Notes under the pieces: model-generated
What the model saw: the letters and a program-made list of their open reading frames with translations, nothing else
The model's database searches: none
Told to the model about the DNA's origin: nothing
Part shown: positions 9,600-17,191 of the stretch, one piece after another
How positions within the stretch are numbered: position 1 is the stretch's first letter
How the letters are laid out: each line of letters starts with the position of its first letter
Program-made: the position numbers and the translations under genes
Assembly: GCA_022841825.1 (NCBI GenBank)
Contig: JALHQT010000002.1
Span: 767,276-831,275, forward strand
Reading direction: 5' to 3'
Length of the DNA: 64,000 nt
Origin: Anaerolineae bacterium
GTDB lineage: Bacteria; Chloroflexota; Anaerolineae; Aggregatilineales; Phototrophicaceae

Positions 9600-9986
9600 A
9601 TGACCGATCCCAACGCTCGCAAGACACTCGCGCTGATCGCCCATGATGGCAAGAAGCAGACTATGCTGGAGTTCGCACGCGAGCATCAAGCCGTCCTCGC
9701 GCGCTATGACCTGATCGCGACCAACACGACAGGTCGTGTTCTGCGCGATGAGCTGGGGTTGGCGATCACGCTGATGTTGAGTGGACCGATGGGGGGGGAT
9801 GCCCAGATTGCGGCGCAGGTCGCCGAGGGCAAGATTGAAGCGGTGTTCTTCTTCATCGATCCGCTTGCGGCGCAGCCCCACGACCCCGACATCAACGGGC
9901 TGCTGCGCATCTGCAATGTCCACAACGTCCCGCTGGCGACCAACGCCGCCAGTGCCAGCTACATGATCTCCGGACGGGCGTTGTAG
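9600..9986 (+). CDS. mgsA: Methylglyoxal synthase
   Basis: Converts dihydroxyacetone phosphate to methylglyoxal and phosphate in the cytoplasm. 128 residues, slightly shorter than the roughly 150 of E. coli MgsA, with the shortfall at the C terminus. Conserved features are ALIAHDGKK, TNTTGRVL, SGPMGGDAQI (Asp67, counterpart of the catalytic Asp) and FFIDPLAAQPHDPDI (His94). The ATG at 9600 follows GAGG by 5 bases; an in-frame GTG at 9594 overlaps that site and is rejected. It is 12 bases after the FAD oxidase stop, hence the probable last gene of the run. This hints that the pathway yields DHAP, with the bypass relieving phosphate-sugar stress. Confidence 0.92.
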   Translation: MTDPNARKTLALIAHDGKKQTMLEFAREHQAVLARYDLIATNTTGRVLRDELGLAITLMLSGPMGGDAQIAAQVAEGKIEAVFFFIDPLAAQPHDPDINGLLRICNVHNVPLATNAASASYMISGRAL

Positions 9987-9999
9987 AAGCGTTCATCGG

Positions 10000-11721
10000 C
10001 TAATTGGCTGAGGTCGCCGTCGGTGCATAAAACTGCGCTGGCTCCAGCAATGCCGGTATGCGCAGCGCGAAGGTCGTGCCGCTGCCGAGCTTGCTGGTGA
10101 CGCCGATTGTGCCGGTATGTGCCTCGACGATCATGCGGGTGACGCTCAACCCCAATCCCAGCCCGCCGGTATCAATACTGCGCGATCGATCCACCCGATA
10201 CAGCGGCTCGAAGATGTGCTGAATGTCTTTCTCGTCAATCCCGGCACCTGTATCGCTGATTTCGATGAGCGCGAGTGTGTCCTCGATGTCGCTCCTGATC
10301 CGTATGGTTCCCTGTTCCGGCGTGAACTGCATGGCATTGGTCATGATTTGGCGCAGCGCCTGCATGAACTCCTGCTCACTGATCATGACGCGCACCTGCG
10401 CTTGCGTCAGTTCAAGCTGGAGTTCGATCTTCCGTTCCGCCAGGCGCTCGCGGAATTCTCGTGCGAGCTGTTCCAGAGGGGCATTCAGGGGTTTCGCCTC
10501 GAACTGATAGCGGGCATCATTGTTCTGGAGGCGCGAAAGCGCGGTCAGATTCTCAAGCTGCTTTTCGAGGTGAATGATCTGATTCTGAATCGACTCGACA
10601 TGCGACTCAACCGCCGCAGTATCGTTCGGATTCAGCTTGCGCCTCAGCAGATAGAGGCTGGTGGACATCACCGCGAGCGGTGTTCGCAGATCATGCGAGA
10701 CATCGTTGACGAAACGCTGGAAGAGCTGGAAGCGCTCACGTTGAATCCCCATGTCGAGCCGCTGGGCTTCGGCTTTCTTGCGCTCTGTGATATTGCGTGA
10801 CACGAAGATCAGCCCGGTCGGATGACGATTCTGGTCGCGCACCAGCGAGCTGATCGTCTCAACCCAGATCAGCGGCTTGCCAGGGCGCAGGTAGCGATAT
10901 TGCTGAGGGGTGCCGCTGTGTGAGTCCTTGAGTGTGATGACCTGGCTTTGCAGATCCGCGCGGTCGTCCGGATGGACCTGCTCCAGCCATGTGTCCAGCG
11001 GCGCATTATACAGAACCGATTTCTCTGTCCCAAAGAGCGCGTGTGCCGAGGGCGTCGCGTAGATGATCCGGTTCTGGGTATCGGTCATGAAGATGGCATC
11101 GCGCATCGTTTCCGTGATGGTGCGCAGCCGAAACTCACTGGCGGTTAGTCGAGCACTGCGCACCATCTCGAGCTGCTGCCGCTGCATGGTCAGCAGGAGT
11201 ACTAACGACGAGAGCACGCTGTACAGGAGCAGTGGACCATTCAGGATGTCTATCGGTTTCACGACTGGCGCGGTGTAGGCAAAGATGACAATCCCTATGC
11301 CAAACGCCAGCGCGATATAGAATGCTGTGCGGAGCGCCAGGAAGATTGTGGCGACGACGACCCAGGCGACCAGCATGCCCAGCAGGAAGATATCCTGAGA
11401 ACCTGGCGTGTCCGGGATTGCAGAGCTATATGTCAGGACGCTGCCGACGACCAGCAGCAGCGCACATGCGGGACGAGACCCAACATGTCTGTTGATGATG
11501 GCTGTGAGCAGCAGGAGGACGTAGAATGTCGCAATCGCGGGAAGATCCAGGTTGCTCGCCTGGGTCTCTCGCCTGGAAATCACAGGGAAGACCAACGACA
11601 GCAGAATCGCCACCGCCAGCAGGATCAGGATACGATTGAACAGGATTGACTGACTGCGGTCTTCGATGGCAGTGATCACATCCCGGGATGTAGCAGTCAA
11701 GGATTCTGAAATGTGCTTCAT
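10000..11721 (-). CDS. PAS-domain sensor histidine kinase (orphan)
   Basis: 573-residue membrane kinase. Residues about 28-190 hold five or six transmembrane segments without a large extracytoplasmic loop, then a PAS domain with a PAC tail (about 195-315, ending ISSLVRDQNRHPTGLIFVSR). The HisKA box is SHDLRTPLAVM with the phosphorylatable His near 341, and the HATPase domain has its N-box at MTNAMQFTP, DTGAGID and GLGLGLSVTRM. No response regulator is adjacent; the gene converges on mgsA with only 13 bases between the stops. Signal and target are unknown. The second large kinase at 53533 has the same plan but more PAS domains. Confidence 0.93.
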   Translation of the reverse strand: MKHISESLTATSRDVITAIEDRSQSILFNRILILLAVAILLSLVFPVISRRETQASNLDLPAIATFYVLLLLTAIINRHVGSRPACALLLVVGSVLTYSSAIPDTPGSQDIFLLGMLVAWVVVATIFLALRTAFYIALAFGIGIVIFAYTAPVVKPIDILNGPLLLYSVLSSLVLLLTMQRQQLEMVRSARLTASEFRLRTITETMRDAIFMTDTQNRIIYATPSAHALFGTEKSVLYNAPLDTWLEQVHPDDRADLQSQVITLKDSHSGTPQQYRYLRPGKPLIWVETISSLVRDQNRHPTGLIFVSRNITERKKAEAQRLDMGIQRERFQLFQRFVNDVSHDLRTPLAVMSTSLYLLRRKLNPNDTAAVESHVESIQNQIIHLEKQLENLTALSRLQNNDARYQFEAKPLNAPLEQLAREFRERLAERKIELQLELTQAQVRVMISEQEFMQALRQIMTNAMQFTPEQGTIRIRSDIEDTLALIEISDTGAGIDEKDIQHIFEPLYRVDRSRSIDTGGLGLGLSVTRMIVEAHTGTIGVTSKLGSGTTFALRIPALLEPAQFYAPTATSAN

Positions 11722-11874
11722 GGTGGACCCGGCTTACCCAGCCTGCGAGCCTTGCTGCACCGACGCTCACAGTATACCTTAACAGATATCGCAATTTCGT
11801 GCAGATCGTGACTTCTGGACGTGGTAGCCCGCAGATGCGCTCAGCAGCAGCGGCGAAGGGGTGAGAAGCCGGGG

Positions 11875-12960
11875 ATGAACCGAAGCCTGACATTGCTGCC
11901 GATCTTTTGCCTGCTTCTGGGCGCAGCGGTGCTGACTGGACAATCTGGGCATGCCCAGCCGACGCTGACGTTTCTGTATCGTGCTGCCAGCCGCAGCGAC
12001 ATCGTGCTGATGGATGTGGCGCTCGCTCGCATTCACAACCTGACAAGGCATGACTCCTCCGACCGCGACCCGGTGTGGTCGCCTGATGGCAGACGGTTGG
12101 CATTTGTCTCCGACCGGGGCGGGCAGGCGCAGTTGTATCTTTGGGAGATGGGCGGCAGAGCGGGGCTGCTGCCGCTCGTGCCGAGCCGCATCGCGCCGGG
12201 GTATCGCCCGATCTGGTCGCCCGATGGGCGCTATCTGGCGGTGGAGTTCTTTCGCGGCACGGTCGAAATCTACGTCATCGACACGACCTGCGTGCGCGCC
12301 GACCCACCCTGCCCCATCACCCGTTTGAGCGACAGCCAGACGGACGACCGCTTTCCTGTCTGGTCGCCCGATGGCGAGCGCATCGCCTATGTATCATGGC
12401 TGGATGGCGACGCGGAGATCTACACGGTCGGTCTCGACGGGAGCGATCTGCGAAATCTGACGCGCAGCAGCGGATGGGATGTCTCGCCGAGCTGGTCGCC
12501 CGATGGCAGCCAGATCGCCTTTTTCTCCGACCGTGACCGCTATCGAGAGCTGTACCTGATGGACTCTGATGGTGGCAATCTGCGGATGCTGACGGATGAC
12601 AACAGCCCGGAGAATGCCCAGGCGGCAGGTGCGCCCGCCTGGTCTCCTGATGGGCGCTGGTTGGCGTACAGCTTCACATTTGAAGGCAACATCGACATCA
12701 TGGTCATTCCGGCGGGGTGCGCAGATGGGGAATCGACGGTGAGGCGCTGCCGGGAAGCCGCCATGCGTGTGTCGCCGAGCGCGTCCAACGAGTTTTCGCC
12801 CTTCTGGTCGCCCGACAGTCAGCATCTCAATTTCATCTCGGATCGCAGTGGTCGGCTGGGAATCTTCAGCGCGGATATTGCCTGCCCGCGCTGCGCGCCG
12901 CGTATGCTGACCGACGCCCATTACGACAGCGTACAGGCGTCGTGGCGACCACGCCCGTGA
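11875..12960 (+). CDS. Secreted TolB-like beta-propeller protein
   Basis: 361 residues. It has a Sec signal peptide (MNRSLTLLPIFCLLLGAA, cleavage near GHAQ) followed by six propeller blades marked by WSPDGRRLAFVSDRGG, WSPDGRYLAVE, WSPDGERIAYVS, WSPDGSQIAFFSDRD, WSPDGRWLAYSF and WSPDSQHLNFISDRSG. The blades carry the TolB/PD40 consensus. Cys pairs (TCVRADPPC, GCADGESTVRRC, CPRCAP) may form disulfides outside the cell. The ATG at 11875 is preferred because it begins the signal peptide. A binding or scaffolding role at the cell surface is likely; no enzymatic domain is attached. Confidence 0.85.
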   Translation: MNRSLTLLPIFCLLLGAAVLTGQSGHAQPTLTFLYRAASRSDIVLMDVALARIHNLTRHDSSDRDPVWSPDGRRLAFVSDRGGQAQLYLWEMGGRAGLLPLVPSRIAPGYRPIWSPDGRYLAVEFFRGTVEIYVIDTTCVRADPPCPITRLSDSQTDDRFPVWSPDGERIAYVSWLDGDAEIYTVGLDGSDLRNLTRSSGWDVSPSWSPDGSQIAFFSDRDRYRELYLMDSDGGNLRMLTDDNSPENAQAAGAPAWSPDGRWLAYSFTFEGNIDIMVIPAGCADGESTVRRCREAAMRVSPSASNEFSPFWSPDSQHLNFISDRSGRLGIFSADIACPRCAPRMLTDAHYDSVQASWRPRP

Positions 12961-13085
12961 CATTCGCGCAGGCAGGTCGATATGGCTATACTGTACCCAC
13001 GCGAGGAAGCAATGCGTGATGGGTGATGCGTGGAGCATCCCTATCGGGCTGACTTTGCTCAAGCCACGCATAACTTCGATTCGGG

Positions 13086-14900
13086 ATGTCTTTCATGCGC
13101 ATCTTTATTTCCTACAGCCGAAAAGATGTAGACGCCGCCAACGCTCTCAGCACATGGCTGGAAGCGCGTGGGGCGGATGTCTTCATCGACTACCAAGAGA
13201 TTTTGGGAACCGATCATTTTCCGGAACGGCTTGCGCATGAGATCGAGCAGTGCGATGTGCTGCTGCTGCTCCTCAGCTCAAGCTCGGTGCAGTCGCGTTG
13301 GGTGCGGCGCGAGGTCGAATATGCCGACGAGCTGCAAAAGGCGACGGTGATCGTGCAGCTCGAAAAGGCGGAACTGCCCAAGGCGCTCTTCTATCTGGGG
13401 CGGCATGAGCGCATCGACGGGCGCGATCTGCTGGCGACCAAAGCGGTGCCGCCCGCGCTGGGTGACAAGCTGGCGCGCACGCTGGGGATTGAGGCAGACG
13501 CAGCAGAGGCGGGCGGGGACACAGGCGGGGCACAGGATGGCAATGCGAGAGGTTCATCAACAGGCATGGCAGCGGAGGGCAGGACACGTCCTGCCCCTAC
13601 AGGATCGCCCATGTCCAAGACGCAGGGGCGCAGTCGCTTCATGGCGGGGATCGCCATCGGGCTGCTGCTGGTTGGGGCGCTGGCGGTCGTGCTGCTGCTG
13701 ACGCGGCAGAATGATCCGCAGGATGATTTGTCGCTCACCGTCACTCATCTGGCAGGTGTCAACCAGTCGCTTGCGAACGTAACTGGGACACAGGGACAGG
13801 TTCTGACGAATGCGACTGGGACACTCGCCGTGCTGACGAACCCCACAACGCAGCCGACGCCAACCCCCACACCCACTGCGACACCCACGCCGACCGATGT
13901 GCCGCCCAGCGCAACCCCAACCAACACGTCTACCCCGCAGTTGGTTCTAACGGAAAGCCCGACCGTGGAGACTGCCGGTGGATTTATTGTCTACCGTGTT
14001 CAACAGGGCGACACGTTGCAGAGCATTGCGGAGCAATATGGTCTTGACAACTATGAACTGCTGAACGCAAACCCCGGTTTTGATCTCGACCGTATGGTGG
14101 TGGGACAAGAGGTGATCATCCCCATTCGCCCTGAAGAACTTCCGACAGCGGTTGCGGAGGCTACTCGGCTTGCATCGCTCAATGCGGTGTCTGAAACACA
14201 AGCACGCCTGATGAACTGGGAGCCGCAGTGGGAACCTTACAACGGTGTCGATATGGTCAGGGTGCCCGGCGGCTGCTTTATGATGGGCGGGTCGCTGCTG
14301 CCCAATTCGCCGGACGAAGCGGAAACCTTCCCCGTTTGCCTGGACGAATTCTGGCTGGATATTCAGGAAGTCTGGAACGAGCAGTTCGATACTCAGGGCG
14401 GAAGCGCCCGGGTCGGCAGTTGGGACACCGTGCCCGATCACCCGCGCACCCATGTGACCTGGCAGGAAGCGCTGGAGTTCTGCGCGCGGCGTGGGGCACG
14501 GCTGCCGACCGAAGCGGAATGGGAATACGCGGCGCGCGGACCCTTCAGCAACACCTACCCCTGGGGTGGGGAGTTCATCGGCGATTTCGTCAACGACGAC
14601 GGCGCATCGCCGATCCCGATCTACGAGTATGGCGAAGCGATCTCCTGGGTTGGCGCTTTTCATATGGCGGGCAACGCTGCCGAATGGACGAGTTCGCGCT
14701 TACTGCCCTATCCGTATGCGGCGGATGATGGGCGTGAAGACCTGCCCGCAGATGACTCCGACCAGCGTGTGATACGCGGCGGCGACTTTCTGACGTTCAA
14801 CACGCCGGACTATCTGGCATCGGCGACGCGCCTGTGGGGCATATCCAGCGCTGATGGCGGGTCGGGAACGGTCGGCTTCCGCTGCGCCCGCGACGGATAG
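13086..14900 (+). CDS. TIR - transmembrane - LysM - formylglycine-generating-enzyme-like fusion
   Basis: 604 residues. Residues 4-135 form a TIR domain (RIFISYSRKDVDAANALSTW, then WVRRE with Glu76 at the position of the TIR NADase catalytic Glu). A single membrane span lies near 186-206. A Thr/Pro-rich linker follows at about 255-285, then a LysM domain at about 302-348 (YRVQQGDTLQSIAEQYG) and an FGE-sulfatase-like domain from about 388 to the end (VPGGCFMMGG, LPTEAEWEYAARG, VIRGGDF, GFRC). TIR should be cytoplasmic and LysM/FGE outside. Codons near 13577-13600 derive from an intergenic hairpin repeat inserted in frame. Function unknown; surface sensing coupled to a TIR effector is one reading. 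Confidence 0.85.
   Translation: MSFMRIFISYSRKDVDAANALSTWLEARGADVFIDYQEILGTDHFPERLAHEIEQCDVLLLLLSSSSVQSRWVRREVEYADELQKATVIVQLEKAELPKALFYLGRHERIDGRDLLATKAVPPALGDKLARTLGIEADAAEAGGDTGGAQDGNARGSSTGMAAEGRTRPAPTGSPMSKTQGRSRFMAGIAIGLLLVGALAVVLLLTRQNDPQDDLSLTVTHLAGVNQSLANVTGTQGQVLTNATGTLAVLTNPTTQPTPTPTPTATPTPTDVPPSATPTNTSTPQLVLTESPTVETAGGFIVYRVQQGDTLQSIAEQYGLDNYELLNANPGFDLDRMVVGQEVIIPIRPEELPTAVAEATRLASLNAVSETQARLMNWEPQWEPYNGVDMVRVPGGCFMMGGSLLPNSPDEAETFPVCLDEFWLDIQEVWNEQFDTQGGSARVGSWDTVPDHPRTHVTWQEALEFCARRGARLPTEAEWEYAARGPFSNTYPWGGEFIGDFVNDDGASPIPIYEYGEAISWVGAFHMAGNAAEWTSSRLLPYPYAADDGREDLPADDSDQRVIRGGDFLTFNTPDYLASATRLWGISSADGGSGTVGFRCARDG
13577..13600. repeat. Hairpin repeat inside the TIR fusion gene
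   Basis: A perfect palindrome GGGCAGGACACGTCCTGCCC followed by CTAC. It is the same architecture as the intergenic hairpin family but lies within coding sequence, giving the peptide GRTRPAPTG between the TIR domain and the membrane span. The reading frame is kept. Confidence 0.75.
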
Positions 14901-15211
14901 CAGCGTCGCGTTACCCCCTCGCGCTGCCGCCCGTTCGTTCGCGCGGATCGCGACTTCGCCGTCTCTCTGCGGCGGCGCGGCGCGCGGCACACGCGGCATG
15001 ACCTGCGCAAGCCGGACAGCAGGCAGCGCCGCCGCGACCCGCCGCCTCAGGCTGAGAAGAGCGAACAGGAAGAGCGGGGCTGCGATCTTCATGCAGGGTG
15101 ACCTGTGGCGTGGAATGCTGCGACATGGCAGACCTCCGGCGTAGATGCGATAGACTCACGGTAGACTAAACCGTGCGCGGTCATGTGACGAAGCGAACCC
15201 GAGTTGTGACA
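14901..15211. other. Gap of about 310 bases, no supported gene
   Basis: Between the TIR fusion stop and glycerate kinase. It is very GC-rich with open frames on the minus strand (one from about 15126 to 14911 starting MSQHSTPQ, one from 15092 starting MKIAAPLFLF). These have Arg/Ala-rich composition, no recognisable domain and no good ribosome-binding site, so I do not call them. The glycerate kinase promoter should lie near the right end. Confidence 0.5.
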
Positions 15212-16345
15212 ATGCCGTCAAAAATGCACATCCTGATCGCCCCGACCGCCTTCAAAGGCAGCCTGTCGCCGATGCAGGCGGCGGATGCCATCCTCGCCGG
15301 GCTGCGCGCCTCCGGGCTGGATGCGACCTATGATCGCCTGCCGCTGGCGGATGGCGGCGATGGCACGCTGGAGTCGTTCCTGGCGACCGGCGGGCGCAGG
15401 GTCGAGGCTGAGACGGTCGATGCCCTGCTGCGCCCGCTCCGCGCGCCATTCGCGCTGTTTGACGACGGGACGGCGGTGATCGAGATGGCGCTTGCCTCCG
15501 GGCTGGCGCTGATCGCGCCACGCGAGCGCGATGCGCTGCGCGCGACCAGCACGGGCACCGGGCTGCTGATGCAGGCGGCACTTGACGTGGGCGCGCGGCG
15601 CATCATCGTCGGCTTGGGTGGCAGCGCCACGACCGACGGCGGGGCTGGGGCGCTGGCAGCGCTGGGTGTGCGTCTTCTGGATGGCAGCGGCGACGAGATC
15701 GGGCAAGGCGGCGGTGGGCTGGGCGATGTCGTTCGCATCGATGCCAGCGCGCTCGATCCGCGCTGGTGCACCACGGAAGTCATCTACGCCACCGATGTCG
15801 AGAACCTCGCGCTGGGCGAGCAGGGCGCGGCGCGCGTTTTCGCCCCGCAGAAGGGCGCGTCGCCCGAAAAGGTCGAAACCCTGGAGGCGAACCTGTCACA
15901 CTACTTCGCCGCGATCGCGCGGCAGTCGGGTGTCGATGTCCGTTCTATCCCCGGCGGCGGGGCTGCCGGGGCAATCGCGGCGGGGCTGCTGGCATTCCTC
16001 GGCGGACGGATTGCGTCGGGGGTCGATCTGATCCTCGAACACCACCGGATTGACGACCGTCTGCGCCATACCCAGCTCGTCATCACGGGCGAAGGCAAGC
16101 TCGACTCGCAGACGATGGGCGGCAAGGCACCGCTGGGCATCGCGCGGCGGGCGGCGGCTGCCGGGGTGCGCACGGTCGCGCTGGTCGGCGCGTTCGAGGG
16201 GGATGCGCAGGCTGCGCATGAAGGCGGCTTCTGGTCGGTCATGCCGATCACGCCGCGACCGATGCGTGTCGAGGAGGCGATGGTGGACGCGCCCCGCCTG
16301 CTCGAAGATGCCGCGCTGCGGCTGGGGTATCTGCTGCGACTATGA
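15212..16345 (+). CDS. Glycerate kinase
   Basis: Phosphorylates D-glycerate with ATP (glycerate kinase type I, GarK/GlxK family; usually the 2-phosphoglycerate producers). 377 residues from the ATG at 15212; ATG at 15224 and GTG at 15173 are alternatives and no strong ribosome-binding site decides. Family motifs: IAPTAFKGSLSPMQAADAI, LPLADGGDGTLESF, GLGGSATTDGGAGALAALG, IPGGGAAGAIAAGL and VITGEGKLDSQTMGGKAP. It stands alone on the plus strand. It could feed glycerate from the oxidative branch of the sugar-acid cluster at the start of the window into glycolysis, but they are 5 kb apart and not co-transcribed. Confidence 0.93.
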   Translation: MPSKMHILIAPTAFKGSLSPMQAADAILAGLRASGLDATYDRLPLADGGDGTLESFLATGGRRVEAETVDALLRPLRAPFALFDDGTAVIEMALASGLALIAPRERDALRATSTGTGLLMQAALDVGARRIIVGLGGSATTDGGAGALAALGVRLLDGSGDEIGQGGGGLGDVVRIDASALDPRWCTTEVIYATDVENLALGEQGAARVFAPQKGASPEKVETLEANLSHYFAAIARQSGVDVRSIPGGGAAGAIAAGLLAFLGGRIASGVDLILEHHRIDDRLRHTQLVITGEGKLDSQTMGGKAPLGIARRAAAAGVRTVALVGAFEGDAQAAHEGGFWSVMPITPRPMRVEEAMVDAPRLLEDAALRLGYLLRL

Positions 16346-16392
16346 ACGGGGCTGAACAAAAGTAGGTTCTCGAAAGAAATCCACGAATGCGC

Positions 16393-16458
16393 GGACGAGG
16401 CACGCCTCGTCCCTACGACAAAACCAACGTACCTGTAGGGACAAGGCATGCCTTGTCC
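16393..16458. repeat. Inverted pair of hairpin repeats (GACGAGG and GACAAGG stems)
   Basis: GGACGAGGCACGCCTCGTCC (16393-16412, then CTAC) and GGACAAGGCATGCCTTGTCC (16439-16458, preceded by GTAG). The surrounding 16360-16475 block recurs almost intact at 27140-27265 and in part at 47535-47606. Confidence 0.8.
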
Positions 16459-16523
16459 GTTGACAAGGTACGAGAGCCTACGTAAACCACCAAATCTCCG
16501 CCAAAGGTCGGATCTGCAAAGTA

Positions 16524-16574
16524 TTGACATCTTTATAATTTCGATTACGATCAAATTCGATCATCGTCGAAATT
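16524..16574 (+). promoter_or_regulatory. Promoter and operator of the ArsR/DUF2087 gene
   Basis: TTGACA (16524-16529) and TACGAT (16546-16551) form a -35/-10 pair with 16 bases between. An inverted repeat AATTTCGA (16537-16544) / TCGAAATT (16567-16574) brackets the -10, with a further ATTCGA inside. The region is AT-rich against its surroundings. The strong ribosome-binding site AAGGAGGT at 16575-16582 follows. The arrangement suggests autorepression. Confidence 0.65.
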
Positions 16575-16587
16575 AAGGAGGTGTACG

Positions 16588-17190
16588 ATGACGACGAGAA
16601 TTCAATGGACACTGCCCGACATGCTCAAGACGCTGGCGGACGACAAACGCCTGCTCATGCTGCGGCTGCTGCACGAGCGCGAATACACCGTCGGCGAACT
16701 CGCCGGGCGGGTCGAATTGGGCGAGCCGACGGTTTCGCATCATCTGGCGAAGATGCGCGAGAGCGGTTTCGTCACGCTGCGCATGGCGGGCAATCAGCGC
16801 TTTTATCGCAGCAGTCAGGCAGGGCTGGACGCCTTCAAGCGCTTCGTCAGCGAGATCGAGAAGATGCCGCAGCAGTACGAAAAGCCAGTCTCTGACGAGG
16901 GCTGGATCGACGCGCTCGGTTGGTCGGACGAAGATGCGCAGGTGCTGCGCGATTACACCGTCAACGGTGTGGTGACGGTCTTTCCCGCCAAGCGCAAGAA
17001 GCAGCTCGTCATCCTGCGCTGGCTGGCAACGTTATTCGAGACGGGCAAGCTGTACACAGAGCCGGAGGTCAACACGATCCTCAAGCGCGTCTACGCCGAG
17101 GACTTCGTCATGCTGCGCCGCGACCTGGTCGATATGGGCTATCTGCGGCGTGAGCGCGGCGGTGGGAAGTATTGGGTGAATAACGAGTAA
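16588..17190 (+). CDS. ArsR-family regulator with C-terminal DUF2087
   Basis: 200 residues. An N-terminal winged helix of the ArsR type spans about residues 8-80 (ELAGRVELGEPTVSHHLAKM is the recognition region), followed by a DUF2087 domain (about 110-198: FPAKRKKQLVILRWLATLF, YTEPEVNTILKRVYAEDFVM). The protein contains no cysteine and lacks the ELCVCDL metal box, so it is unlikely to sense thiophilic metals even though it converges on a Zn/Cd-type ATPase gene with one base between the stop codons. The start is fixed by AAGGAGGT 5 bases upstream. It probably represses its own promoter through the inverted repeat at 16537-16574. The ligand is unknown. Confidence 0.9.
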   Translation: MTTRIQWTLPDMLKTLADDKRLLMLRLLHEREYTVGELAGRVELGEPTVSHHLAKMRESGFVTLRMAGNQRFYRSSQAGLDAFKRFVSEIEKMPQQYEKPVSDEGWIDALGWSDEDAQVLRDYTVNGVVTVFPAKRKKQLVILRWLATLFETGKLYTEPEVNTILKRVYAEDFVMLRRDLVDMGYLRRERGGGKYWVNNE

Positions 17191-17191
17191 C

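Noticed and set aside
8229-9923. 564-codon minus-strand frame opposite the FAD oxidase and mgsA
   Set aside because: Antisense shadow; the forward proteins carry clear family motifs across the whole span.
14700-15126. Minus-strand frames after the TIR fusion gene, one starting MKIAAPLFLF
   Set aside because: The apparent signal peptide is followed by Arg/Ala-rich sequence, it overlaps the TIR fusion gene, and no ribosome-binding site is seen.
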